DNA from: Alistipes sp.
GTDB lineage: Bacteria > Bacteroidota > Bacteroidia > Bacteroidales > Rikenellaceae
Length of the DNA: 50,340 nt
Direction of reading: 5' to 3'
Assembly (NCBI GenBank): GCA_029060215.1
Contig: JAIDUK010000020.1
Coordinates: forward strand, 1-50,340
The position numbers were made by a program, and so were the translations under genes. Every line of letters starts with the position of its first letter. Position 1 is the first letter of the stretch. The notes under the pieces are model-generated. The model was not told the origin of the DNA. It saw only the letters and a list, made by a program, of their open reading frames with translations, and ran no database searches. Of this stretch, positions 1 to 7,561 are shown piece after piece.

Positions 1-58
1 GCCGAAGAATCTGTATGGCAGCAAATACAGATTCTTCACTACGTTCAGAATGACAATT
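1..58. repeat. Interspersed palindromic repeat (fragment at window edge)
   Basis: The first bases form an inverted repeat: AAGAATCTGTAT near position 5 pairs with ATACAGATTCTT near position 26. It is followed by CACTACGTTCAGAATGACA. Read on the minus strand this is the TCATTCTGAACGTAGTGAAGAATC type of dispersed repeat seen in many bacterial genomes. It belongs to the same general class as the copies near 23.3-23.8 kb. The left part is cut by the window edge. Confidence 0.55.
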
Positions 59-186
59 TGCTTCTTGTTGTTTTGAAAAAGAAATTTCCGCCCCGATCTC
101 TGAGCCGTAGCAGGCAAAAGAACTAAAAGCATGAGTACTGAGGTAGGGGCGCTTGCTTCGGCACTTCAATTCCTTGCAATATAAAT

Positions 187-215
187 CCCCGTACCGGAAG
201 ATGCCCGGTACGGGG
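187..215 (-). terminator. Hairpin terminator of the small membrane-protein gene
   Basis: An 11-bp perfect stem (CCCCGTACCGG at 187-197 with CCGGTACGGGG at 205-215) lies about 30 bp past the stop of the minus-strand gene at 247-804. The following minus-strand sequence is AT-rich but has no long T run. Confidence 0.6.
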
Positions 216-246
216 TTGGCGTTATACCGTACGATTGTGCGGCGGT

Positions 247-804
247 CTAAATTCTGGGTTTGAGCGCTATGCGCAGGATCAGCGAGATTCCGTAGATTAT
301 CATGCCGTACATCGGGGCGATCAAGGCGACGCGGTAGCCGCTGCTTAGTATCGAGAATGAGAGGTCGATTCCGCTGCTTCCTGCCAGATCGAAGATGCCA
401 TACATTCCTGTCATCAGGTAGAACGTTCCGATCAGCAGGGCCAGTTTCCCGAGTTCGGCTACCCAGCGCGGGGCCTTCCATGCAGCGAAGAGCATGGCGA
501 CCAGACACAACGTCATCAGCGTCATACATTCCCAGCCGCCTTCCATGTAGAGGTCGGCCCACGAGCGGTTCATCGGCGGGAACGGATCGGGCTGGATTAT
601 CCATTCGTTCGTTTCCCGGTCCAATATGGCGGTTTCTCCGGCGGCGATTTCGGGGCTTTCTCCCGTGTCGTTCGACACTCGTCGGATGTTTTGGGTGGCT
701 GTGTCGGCGGCGCGGTGCGGCGGCGTGATTTCTACGATTTCTTGAGCGGCGAGGGCGGTGCCGGTAAGCAGGGCCGCAAGCAGACAGAGAATGATGCGTT
801 TCAT
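247..804 (-). CDS. Small inner-membrane protein, MotA/TolQ/ExbB-like topology
   Basis: About 185 residues. It opens with a signal peptide (MKRIILCLLAALLTGTALA), followed by a polar stretch of about 60 residues and then three hydrophobic segments (roughly 90-112, 118-140 and 155-180). The last segments have a G/A-rich pattern reminiscent of MotA/TolQ/ExbB proton-channel subunits, but I see no diagnostic motif, so that assignment is tentative. The ATG at 804 is chosen over an upstream in-frame start because the signal peptide begins there and a promoter (TTGC-N20-TATCTTTG, 880-911) would otherwise fall inside the coding region. It stands alone, divergent from the LytTR gene, and ends at a hairpin. 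Confidence 0.6.
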   Translation of the reverse strand: MKRIILCLLAALLTGTALAAQEIVEITPPHRAADTATQNIRRVSNDTGESPEIAAGETAILDRETNEWIIQPDPFPPMNRSWADLYMEGGWECMTLMTLCLVAMLFAAWKAPRWVAELGKLALLIGTFYLMTGMYGIFDLAGSSGIDLSFSILSSGYRVALIAPMYGMIIYGISLILRIALKPRI

Positions 805-879
805 TTGGCAATAGTTTTTTTTGAGTTCGATTGGATGACGGGCTGCCGGAGCTCTCGGCAGTCGGTCGGTTTTCTTTTG

Positions 880-911
880 CAAAGATAGGGGCTATAAGCC
901 CGGTTTTGCAA
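880..911 (-). promoter_or_regulatory. Bacteroidetes-type promoter for the gene at 247-804
   Basis: Read on the minus strand: TTGC (908-911), 20-bp spacer, TATCTTTG (880-887). This predicts a 5' leader of about 70 nt. Confidence 0.65.
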
Positions 912-962
912 CGTCGAATCCCGCGTTTTTCCCGTCGAAACCATCGGTTCGGTTCAATACGG

Positions 963-993
963 TTTGGCCGAATCCCTCTTTTTCGTATTTTTG
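963..993 (+). promoter_or_regulatory. Promoter of the LytTR regulator gene
   Basis: TTTG at 963-966, a 19-bp spacer, then TATTTTTG at 986-993, an excellent match to the Bacteroidetes consensus. Predicted transcription start is near 1000, with a leader of about 70 nt. Confidence 0.7.
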
Positions 994-1069
994 TATGGGA
1001 GCCCGACGCCGGGAGTTGCCGGATGTGCGGTTCGAGCGGCGGCGGTTCCACTGAAAGCAGACCGAAATC

Positions 1070-1804
1070 ATGGGAATGCGATATTGGGCGATGACCGGTT
1101 ATTGGGCCGGGGCGGTGTTGTCGTTGGCCGTGTTGCTCGTAAGTTTCGACTACGAGTTCGGGCGGGCGTTGTTCATCGCTTCGTCGTTGTTGCCCGGTAT
1201 GCTTTGCGCGCAGTTCTTTTTGCCGCAGGCGTTCGCCGCTTCGCAGCGCCGGGGCGTGGCCGTGGTTTGCGCGATTGCCGGGGTCGTGATGGTGGAATGG
1301 GTGTCGATGTTGCTCGCCTGCACCTATACGCGGGTCGTTGTCTGGCCGTATAGCAGTTTCCCGGCTTTGTTTTCCAATCCGATCTTTTTGCTCGTCGTCA
1401 CGGTGGCGTTCGTGTTGCCCGGCGAGCTTTTGGCGCGGTGGCTTCGGCAGCGGTTGCCGCAGCCGCGGCATATCGCCTTCGTCTCCGAGCGGCGGAAGGT
1501 AACTTTGGCCCTCGCGGCGATTCTCTATGTCGAGTCCAACGATACCGAGGTGGCGCTCCATACGGTCGATGGCGCGGTTTATCGTACCCGTACGCGTATC
1601 TCGCAGTGGGAGCAGCAGCTCGGCGAGCGGTTCGTGCGCATCCATCGGGCTTATATCGTCAATGCCGACCATGTCGTCCGCGTCACGGCGCAGGCCGTGG
1701 AGATCGATGGGTTGCAGATCGAGTTTTCGCGCAAGTATCGCGAGTCGGCTTTCGCTCGGTTGGTTCGGGAGTCCGAGGGGCGGGGAGCTTCGGCCCGGGG
1801 ATAG
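1070..1804 (+). CDS. Membrane-anchored LytTR-family transcriptional regulator
   Basis: 244 residues. The first ~130 residues hold four hydrophobic segments (about 10-28, 36-52, 64-84 and 104-124). The C-terminal ~105 residues form a LytTR DNA-binding domain, recognisable from ILYVESNDTEVALHTVDG and the later RIHRAYIVN block. There is no receiver domain, so it is not a classical response regulator; such membrane-LytTR proteins are thought to sense through the membrane part. A second ATG two codons downstream is an equally possible start. It is a single gene with its own promoter at 963-993. No dedicated terminator is seen on the plus strand, though the hairpin at 1822-1844 lies just downstream. 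Family assignment is firm; target genes are unknown. Confidence 0.85.
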   Translation: MGMRYWAMTGYWAGAVLSLAVLLVSFDYEFGRALFIASSLLPGMLCAQFFLPQAFAASQRRGVAVVCAIAGVVMVEWVSMLLACTYTRVVVWPYSSFPALFSNPIFLLVVTVAFVLPGELLARWLRQRLPQPRHIAFVSERRKVTLALAAILYVESNDTEVALHTVDGAVYRTRTRISQWEQQLGERFVRIHRAYIVNADHVVRVTAQAVEIDGLQIEFSRKYRESAFARLVRESEGRGASARG

Positions 1805-1815
1805 GACCCGGTATG

Positions 1816-1903
1816 AAAAAACACCGCCCGATTTTCGAGCGGTGCCCCGAAGGGTGTGAGTTGCGTCAACATCCCAGCACCGGTTCATCCAGCTGAAACC
1901 GGC
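1816..1903 (-). ncRNA. Candidate small RNA (~85-90 nt), family not recognised
   Basis: A promoter and a terminator on the minus strand bracket a short interval with no convincing gene. The predicted transcript starts near 1903 and folds as follows: CCGGTTT/GAACCGG hairpin first, then an enclosing GGTGC/GCACC stem containing a GTTG-ACG-CAAC hairpin and a CCC-TTCG-GGG tetraloop, then the terminator hairpin and T6. A 5-codon-plus open frame starting ATGTTGACGCAA exists but shows no sign of being a gene. I do not recognise 6S, SRP, tmRNA or a riboswitch class. Expression is unproven. Confidence 0.5.
1822..1844 (-). terminator. Intrinsic terminator of the candidate small RNA
   Basis: CACCGC (minus strand, 1844-1839) pairs with GCGGTG (1827-1822), with an internal CGA/TCG extension around an AAA loop. 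It is followed on the minus strand by TTTTTT (1821-1816). Confidence 0.7.
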
Positions 1904-1907
1904 AGTG

Positions 1908-1937
1908 CAAAGATACAAAAATTCCCCCCCCCGCAAA
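1908..1937 (-). promoter_or_regulatory. Promoter of the candidate small RNA
   Basis: On the minus strand: TTTG (1934-1937), 18-bp spacer containing a G9 run, TATCTTTG (1908-1915). It lies just downstream of the terminator of the dapF operon, so it appears to drive an independent unit. Confidence 0.7.
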
Positions 1938-1959
1938 TTTCAGACCAAAAGAATAACTA

Positions 1960-1995
1960 AAAAATCCTTTTGCGTTATATTTATAACACAAAAGG
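1960..1995 (-). terminator. Terminator of the dapF-hydrolase operon
   Basis: A 14-bp stem with one mismatch and a TT loop spans 1966-1995 (CCTTTTG...CAAAAGG arms). It is followed on the minus strand by ATTTTTTAG. It lies about 165 bp past the hydrolase stop codon. Confidence 0.75.
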
Positions 1996-2158
1996 TCGCT
2001 TAAGTGGGGCGTAAGGCCTGTGAAAAGAGCCGTAGAGCGTCAAAACGGTCGGAAAACCCCGCTCGGCGGCTTCGGGGCGGAGTTCGATGTCCGGCGGTTT
2101 GCCGCGCGGTCGTCCGGCCGCTCGGCAAGGTCCGCATCCGGACCTTGCCTGCGTGCGA

Positions 2159-2983
2159 TTATTCGGGTTGCTGCGGTTCGGTCCGGGTGCCGAGTACGAA
2201 TTGCAGCAGCGCTTGCGCCGTCGCTTCGGGTTCTTCGAGAAAACCCATGTGTCCCGCGTTTTCGAGCCATGCCGCTTGCGCTTGCGGATGGGCTGCCGCC
2301 AGTGCTTCGGCCGTCTCGGCCGGGATATAGCCGTCGTGGCGGCCGAAGATGAACAGTTGGGGCACCGGAGAGTTGCGCAGCAGGTCGTTGCGGTCCTTGC
2401 GGGCGATCATGCCGTTGAGCAGGGCGATGATCCCCTCTTCTTCGGTGATGGCCACTTGTTCGGTCAGGTCTTCGATCGCATCTTTCATCCGGCGGCGGTT
2501 CTGCGGAGCGAAGCCCGCTTCGGGTGCTACCCGGGCCAGCGCATCTTTCTTGCCGGCCCGGACAAGGGCTATTTCGCGGCGGCGGTTCTCCGCTTTTTCG
2601 GGCGTGTCGGCATTGGGCGTCGAGCTCAGCAGTACAATGCCGTCGAGCATTTCGGGGTGGCGTTCCAGCAGGGCCAGCGCCGCGTAGCCGCCCATCGAGT
2701 GGCCCACTATCGTGCAGCGTTCGATCCCGAGGGCCCGCAGCCCGTCGGCCACCGTGTCGGCCAGAAATTCCATGCTGTGCGTTTCGCCTTTCACTTCCGA
2801 TATGCCGTGGCCGGGCAGGTCGAGCGTCACTACGCGCAGGTGTTTGTAGAGCAGCGGGACGAATTCTTCCCACACCAGCAGCGATTCGAGGTAGCCGTGC
2901 AGCAGTACCACGCAGCGGTCGCCTTGTTCGGAATCGCAGACATGCAGGGCCGTGGGGCCCGCCATGATGAATTTTTCGGTCAT
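2159..2983 (-). CDS. Alpha/beta-fold hydrolase
   Basis: 274 residues, normal for the family. The nucleophile elbow GHSMGG places Ser96. The oxyanion-side motif LLHGYLES is at 27-34. The acid is Asp217 in FGRHDGYIP and the base His245 in ENAGHMGF, so the catalytic triad is complete. There is no signal peptide, so it is probably cytoplasmic. Substrate cannot be deduced; such proteins are often annotated as carboxylesterases or proline-iminopeptidase/BioH-like. It follows dapF by 10 bp and is surely co-transcribed, ending at the hairpin at 1966-1995. No functional link to lysine biosynthesis is evident. Confidence 0.85.
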   Translation of the reverse strand: MTEKFIMAGPTALHVCDSEQGDRCVVLLHGYLESLLVWEEFVPLLYKHLRVVTLDLPGHGISEVKGETHSMEFLADTVADGLRALGIERCTIVGHSMGGYAALALLERHPEMLDGIVLLSSTPNADTPEKAENRRREIALVRAGKKDALARVAPEAGFAPQNRRRMKDAIEDLTEQVAITEEEGIIALLNGMIARKDRNDLLRNSPVPQLFIFGRHDGYIPAETAEALAAAHPQAQAAWLENAGHMGFLEEPEATAQALLQFVLGTRTEPQQPE

Positions 2984-2993
2984 ATCAGCCGGT

Positions 2994-3803
2994 TTATCGT
3001 TCGTTGTCCGAATAGTCGATCGTCCCTTCGAATACGCGGCGCGCCGGTCCTGTGAGACGGATGTCGGTGTAGCATCGGTCGGACCGGCGGGTGAAAGCCA
3101 CTTGCAATCGTCCGCCGGGCAGGTCTATGCGGAACCGGTCGGCGGCCGGTTGTCGGACAAAGTTGGCTACTATGGCCGCCGCCGTGGCGCCTGTGCCGCA
3201 GGCAAGGGTTTCGTTCTCCACCCCTCGTTCGTAGGTGCGCATCCGCAGATGCCCTTCTCCCACAAGTTGTACGAAGTTCACATTGGTGCCTTGCGGGAAG
3301 CGCGCCGTGTCGTGCCGGATGCGGGCGCCGCGGCCCGTCACGTCGACCGCCGCCGGATCGTCTACGAATTCCACATAGTGGGGCACCCCCGTGTTGAGAA
3401 ACCACCAGCCTTCGCCGCAGACGATCCTCTCGACATCGATCATCCCTACTTCGATTTCGCCCGCGGCGCCCGCGGTCGAAAGAATCGTCGCACGGTGCAC
3501 CCCGTCGGTGGCGTCGAATATCTTCTCGCGTCCTCCGATGCCCAGATGTTCTGCGTAGAGGGCGAAGCAGCGGGCGCCGTTGCCGCACATCTCGCCCGGC
3601 GAGCCGTCGGCGTTGTAGTAGCGCATCGAGCAGTCGTGCTGCGGGCTTGCCGAGAGGGTCATCAGTCCGTCGGCTCCGATGCCCCGATGGCGGTCGCACA
3701 GCCGGGCGATGGTCCGGGCGTCGGGCCGGAATTCCCCTGCGCGGTTGTCCGCAAGGATGAAGTCGTTGCCTGCGCCTTCGTATTTGCAGAATGTCAGAAG
3801 CAT
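2994..3803 (-). CDS. dapF: Diaminopimelate epimerase
   Basis: 269 residues. It converts LL- to meso-diaminopimelate for peptidoglycan and lysine synthesis. Both catalytic cysteines are in place: Cys73 in EMCGNGARC and Cys202 in LACGTGAT. The N-terminal [11 protein letters not shown] signature confirms the start. It is the first gene of a two-gene operon with the hydrolase. It is divergent from the nitroreductase gene; a TACTTTTG -7 element lies at 3838-3845 and a perfect palindrome at 3847-3866 sits in the shared promoter region. Confidence 0.95.
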   Translation of the reverse strand: MLLTFCKYEGAGNDFILADNRAGEFRPDARTIARLCDRHRGIGADGLMTLSASPQHDCSMRYYNADGSPGEMCGNGARCFALYAEHLGIGGREKIFDATDGVHRATILSTAGAAGEIEVGMIDVERIVCGEGWWFLNTGVPHYVEFVDDPAAVDVTGRGARIRHDTARFPQGTNVNFVQLVGEGHLRMRTYERGVENETLACGTGATAAAIVANFVRQPAADRFRIDLPGGRLQVAFTRRSDRCYTDIRLTGPARRVFEGTIDYSDNER

Positions 3804-3846
3804 GTTTTTTCGCGGTTGTTCGGAGGTTATCTCCGGGCAAAAGTAA

Positions 3847-3866
3847 TAAAACTTCTAAAAGTTTTA
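3847..3866. promoter_or_regulatory. Palindrome in the dapF/nitroreductase divergent promoter region
   Basis: TAAAACTT-CTAA-AAGTTTTA is an 8-bp perfect inverted repeat. It is placed directly between the minus-strand -7 element (TACTTTTG, 3838-3845) and the plus-strand -7 element (TAATTTTG, 3868-3875). Position suggests an operator; no regulator is identified. Confidence 0.5.
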
Positions 3867-3949
3867 CTAATTTTGTCCAACAGATGTGCGCCCGGTCTTT
3901 CCGGGCCCTTCTTTGTACCGTTTTTGCATAACCCGAACAGACATCAGCC

Positions 3950-4696
3950 ATGAAAAACATGCTTTTCAAGCATCGTTCGATACGCAAGTTCCGCCCGGCG
4001 CCCGTCCCCGACGAGGTGTTGCGCGAGTGCCTCGAAGCCGCCGTGCGGGCTTCGACGTGCGGCAACATGCAGCTTTATTCGTTCATCGTCACGCGCGAGC
4101 GGGCTTTGCGCGAGCGGCTCGCGCCGTGCCATTTCAACCAGCCCATGGTCACCGAGGCCCCGTGCGTGGTGACCGTCTGCGCCGACGTGCACCGGTTCAC
4201 GCAGTGGTGCGAGCAGCGCGGCGCCGACCCGGCCTACGACAATTTCGAGTGGTTCGTCAATGCCGCCACCGATGCTTTGTTGGCGGCCCAGAACATGTGC
4301 GTGCAGGCCGAGATCCACGGTTTGGGCATCTGTTATCTGGGCACCACCCTCTACACGGCGGCCCAGATCGCAAAGATTCTGGAGTTGCCCAAGGGGGTGA
4401 TTCCGTTGACCACCGTCGTGTTGGGTTATCCCGACGAATCGCCGGAGTTGGCCGACCGCCTGCCGCTCGACGCCGTCGTCCATTACGAGAAGTATACCGA
4501 CTACACCGCCGCCGAGATCGACGAGTTGTGGGCCGAGCGCGAGGAGTCGGAGTTGACCAAGCGGCTCATCGAGGAGAACGGGTTGGAGAATCTGGCGAAG
4601 ATCTTCACCGAGCGCCGCTATGTCCGCCGCGACAACCTTGCCGTGTCGCAGTCTTATTTCGCGTTGCTCAAGGAGCAGGGGTTCTTCAACAATTGA
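3950..4696 (+). CDS. Nitroreductase-family (NADPH:FMN) oxidoreductase
   Basis: 248 residues, the size of NfsA/FRP-type nitroreductases. The opening FKHRSIRKFRP is the FMN-phosphate binding signature of the family, and the central AEIHGLGICYLGT block is the second FMN-contact region. The C-terminal extension after residue 180 is highly charged and helical, as in NfsA-like proteins. It is likely a cytoplasmic flavin reductase; the physiological substrate is unknown. It is the first gene of an operon with tamL, which starts one base after its stop codon. A -7 element TAATTTTG lies at 3868-3875. Confidence 0.85.
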   Translation: MKNMLFKHRSIRKFRPAPVPDEVLRECLEAAVRASTCGNMQLYSFIVTRERALRERLAPCHFNQPMVTEAPCVVTVCADVHRFTQWCEQRGADPAYDNFEWFVNAATDALLAAQNMCVQAEIHGLGICYLGTTLYTAAQIAKILELPKGVIPLTTVVLGYPDESPELADRLPLDAVVHYEKYTDYTAAEIDELWAEREESELTKRLIEENGLENLAKIFTERRYVRRDNLAVSQSYFALLKEQGFFNN

Positions 4697-4697
4697 C

Positions 4698-7076
4698 ATG
4701 CACAGGGCGCGTCGCATATTGGTTGCTGCGGTGCTGGGGCTTCTGGGCCCGGCTTGCAGCGTCACGCGCCATATTCCCGAGGGCGAGTATTTTCTTCAGC
4801 GGGTGAGCGTCGAGGACGACCGTACGGTGCCCCGCAGGCAGCGGATTCCCGCCGCCGATCTGGAGAAATACGTGCGTCAGACTCCCAACAAGCGCTTCTT
4901 GGGCACCAATTTCTACGTGTGGCTCTACGAGCAGGCCAACCCGGCCAAGAGCAACAAGTGGAACGAGTGGAAGCGCAAGATCGGCGAGGAGCCCGTTTTG
5001 TTGGAGATGGACCTCACGCAGAAGAGCGCCGAGAATCTGAAGGTCTACATGGATACCAAGGGTTTCTTCTCGTCGCAGGCTTCGTTCGAGGTCGACACCC
5101 TCTCGCGCCGCAGGCGGGCTTCGGTAACCTACCGCGTGCGGCAGGGGGCGCCTTACCTCATCGACACGGTCTGCTACGAGTTCCGCGACCGCTTCCTCGA
5201 GCAGATCCTCGCGCCCGACACGGCCAATACGTTGGTGCGTCCCGGGCGGATTTTCGACATCACCATGCTCGACAGCGAGCGCGAGCGCATCGCGGCCTAC
5301 CTCAAGGAGCGGGGTTACTACAATTTCTCGGTCAACAACATCGAGTTCGTGGCCGACACCCTTTCGTCCGATCATCGGGTGGGGGTGCGGATCGTGGTCA
5401 AGCAGCATCTGACGGGTTACGACGAGCGCGGGCAGGCCGTCATGGACAACAACATGGTCTACCGCATCGCCCGCATCAACATCTTCCCCGACTACGATCC
5501 GTTGGCCATCCGCAGCGATTCGACCCTCTTTTCGCGGCTCGACACCCTCTACTACCGGGGTCTGAACGTCATCTGCGAGCGCAGGCCCAACCTGCGGCCT
5601 TCGATTCTGCGGCAGGCCGTGCCGCTCTATCCCAACTACATCTACAATTCGGCGCAGGTCGACCGTACCTACGCCGATCTGATGGCTATGGGTTATTTCC
5701 GCAGCGCCCGCATCGCCTTCGTCGAGCAGCCGCAGACGGTAGATGTCACCAATTACGTCTCCTACATCGGCGCCACGGCCGATTCTACCCGCACCGACTA
5801 TACCAAAGAGGGTTACCTCACTTGCAACATCCTCTGTACTCCGATGCTCAAGCAGAGTTTCAAGGTCGAGTTGGAGGGGAGTACCACGTCGAGTTTCTAC
5901 GGGCTCAAGGCGACGGCCGGTTATCAGAACCGCAACGTCTTCCGCGGGGCCGAATCGTTCGACGTGTCGTTCACGGCCGGTTACGAGTTCATGAAGGCGC
6001 GCGATGCCAAGAAGAAGCGCGCCACGGAGTTCGGTGCTACGGTGGGGTTGACCTTTCCCCGTTTTCTGGTGCCGTGGCGTACGCGCCGCTACCGTTCGGT
6101 CAACCAGCCCAAAACCAAGGTCGAGCTCTCCATCAATTTCCAAGACCGGCCCTATTACCGGCGTACGTTGTCCAGCGCAGGTTGGACCTATCAGTGGACC
6201 AATTCGCGTTATTCCTCTTTTTCGTTGCGGCCCGTCGACATCAACGTCGTCGACGTCAGTTATCTGGACGATACTTTCTTGAAGGATACCCACAACCAGT
6301 ATCTGATCTATAGTTACAAGTCGCAGTTCATCGCGGGGCTTTCGTTCGGCTACGTCTACAACAACCAGCTCAAGCATCTGGGCGGCAACGCCACCATGAT
6401 CCGTTTCAACGTCGAGACGGCCGGCAACCTCGTCGACGGGCTCGAGCACCTCTTTTCCCGGCCGCAGGCCGGTACGGATCATTACCGCATCTTCGGGTTG
6501 CGCTACGCCCAGTACGTGCGCGCCGACTTGAGCCTCAGCCGCAAGATCATGCTCGGCGAGAAGACCGCTTTGGCCGGGCGGCTCTACGGCGGCGCCGCGG
6601 TCGCCTACGGCAATTCGGACATTGTGCCTTTCGACCGGTTGTTCTATGCGGGCGGCAGCAACAGCATGCGCGGTTGGACCCCGCGTACGTTGGGCCCCGG
6701 TTCGGTGTTGATCGAGAAGCAGGACGAGTTCCCCACACAGTTGGGCGACATGAAGCTCGAGGCGAACCTCGAATTCCGCTTCCCCATCTGGGGCATCGTC
6801 CACGGGGCCACTTTCTTCGACGTGGGCAATATCTGGTATGTCCGCAGCAATCCGGCCGAATATTCCAGCGAAGCGGTCTTCCGTTTCGGCGATTTCTACA
6901 AGCAGTTGGGGTTCAACACCGGTTTGGGCCTGCGGTTGGACATCAAGTTCGCCGTCTTGCGTCTGGACTGGGGCATCCAGCTCCACAATCCCAACAATCC
7001 CGAGGGCAAGCGGTGGATCCACAACTTCAGGTGGAAGAACACGGCGCTCAATTTCGGCGTCGGTTACCCGTTCTGA
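4698..7076 (+). CDS. tamL: TamL-type outer-membrane assembly lipoprotein (BamA/TamA family)
   Basis: 792 residues. The start at 4698 gives a lipoprotein signal peptide with the lipobox LGPAC (Cys around residue 19); an upstream in-frame start would overlap the nitroreductase and destroy it. POTRA-like repeats occupy the N-terminal half. The Omp85 barrel follows, including the conserved FYAGGSNSMRGW motif region that corresponds to the barrel-lid signature, and ends with a terminal Phe (VGYPF) as barrel proteins do. Bacteroidetes replace TamA by this lipidated TamL, which normally works with TamB; no tamB gene is present in this window. It is co-transcribed with the upstream nitroreductase. 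Confidence 0.88.
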   Translation: MHRARRILVAAVLGLLGPACSVTRHIPEGEYFLQRVSVEDDRTVPRRQRIPAADLEKYVRQTPNKRFLGTNFYVWLYEQANPAKSNKWNEWKRKIGEEPVLLEMDLTQKSAENLKVYMDTKGFFSSQASFEVDTLSRRRRASVTYRVRQGAPYLIDTVCYEFRDRFLEQILAPDTANTLVRPGRIFDITMLDSERERIAAYLKERGYYNFSVNNIEFVADTLSSDHRVGVRIVVKQHLTGYDERGQAVMDNNMVYRIARINIFPDYDPLAIRSDSTLFSRLDTLYYRGLNVICERRPNLRPSILRQAVPLYPNYIYNSAQVDRTYADLMAMGYFRSARIAFVEQPQTVDVTNYVSYIGATADSTRTDYTKEGYLTCNILCTPMLKQSFKVELEGSTTSSFYGLKATAGYQNRNVFRGAESFDVSFTAGYEFMKARDAKKKRATEFGATVGLTFPRFLVPWRTRRYRSVNQPKTKVELSINFQDRPYYRRTLSSAGWTYQWTNSRYSSFSLRPVDINVVDVSYLDDTFLKDTHNQYLIYSYKSQFIAGLSFGYVYNNQLKHLGGNATMIRFNVETAGNLVDGLEHLFSRPQAGTDHYRIFGLRYAQYVRADLSLSRKIMLGEKTALAGRLYGGAAVAYGNSDIVPFDRLFYAGGSNSMRGWTPRTLGPGSVLIEKQDEFPTQLGDMKLEANLEFRFPIWGIVHGATFFDVGNIWYVRSNPAEYSSEAVFRFGDFYKQLGFNTGLGLRLDIKFAVLRLDWGIQLHNPNNPEGKRWIHNFRWKNTALNFGVGYPF

Positions 7077-7142
7077 TCCCTCTTGATTTTCAGGGTATTA
7101 TCCGTTTTTCGCGTTTTTCGTTCATTTTTTTCGGCCGAACTC

Positions 7143-7174
7143 TTGACAAAGGGGTATCCGGTGTTGTATATTTG
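7143..7174 (+). promoter_or_regulatory. Promoter of the candidate noncoding transcript
   Basis: TTGACA from 7143 and TATATTTG at 7167-7174 fit the Bacteroidetes pattern. The nearest downstream coding gene on the plus strand is far away, past a strong terminator. Confidence 0.65.
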
Positions 7175-7180
7175 TCTCGT

Positions 7181-7555
7181 CTTCCGCTTCGGGCGTTGTC
7201 GCAAGAGCGCTCTCCTTTCTATCCAGAACGACAACTGCCGTGCACGGCAGCCCGAATCGCCAAGACAGCTATTTCTTTGCCGACGTCGGTCTTCGGATTG
7301 CTTCCCATTTTGTCGCATCCGTCGTTTCAGTTGTCCTGCGTTTTCTTGGTTTTTTCTTTTCGCATCGCCGTCCCCGGCGGTTGTGCCGCGATGAACGGAA
7401 GTCCGGCACTCGGTGAAACCGTCTGGGGGCGCAGGTTCCGGATTAAGAGCCCGGTTCGGCCGGTCGGAACGAGAATTTCCTCGGAATCGTGTTCAACGGA
7501 TAGTTCATTCTCCCTTGCGGGTGTGTGATGGCGCACCCGCAGGGGAGAATTTTTT
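7181..7555 (+). ncRNA. Candidate noncoding RNA of about 375 nt
   Basis: The interval is bounded by a clear promoter (7143-7174) and a 17-bp terminator with six T residues (7507-7555). It contains no convincing coding sequence; the few open frames are pyrimidine-rich and lack family resemblance. Local structure includes GTTGTCG (7196) pairing with CGACAAC (7229) and a CTGCCGTGCACGGCAG palindrome around 7236-7251. I looked for RNase P RNA core sequences and for tmRNA ends and did not find them. It could be a novel sRNA or an mRNA for a very short peptide; a 45-codon frame at 7391-7528 is the only candidate. Confidence 0.45.
7507..7555 (+). terminator. Strong intrinsic terminator
   Basis: A 17-bp stem with one G-T wobble (arms 7507-7523 and 7534-7550) and a 10-nt loop is followed by T6 on the plus strand. 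The oppositely oriented AraC gene ends at 7562, so the hairpin may also serve that gene. Confidence 0.85.
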
Positions 7556-7561
7556 CGTTTC

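Noticed and set aside
7181..7555. RNase P RNA or tmRNA at the orphan transcript
   Set aside because: The RNase P GAGGAAAGTCC core near the 5' end and the tmRNA ends with a T-loop-like 3' terminus are not present; GGAAGTCCGGC near 7396 lies at the wrong end.
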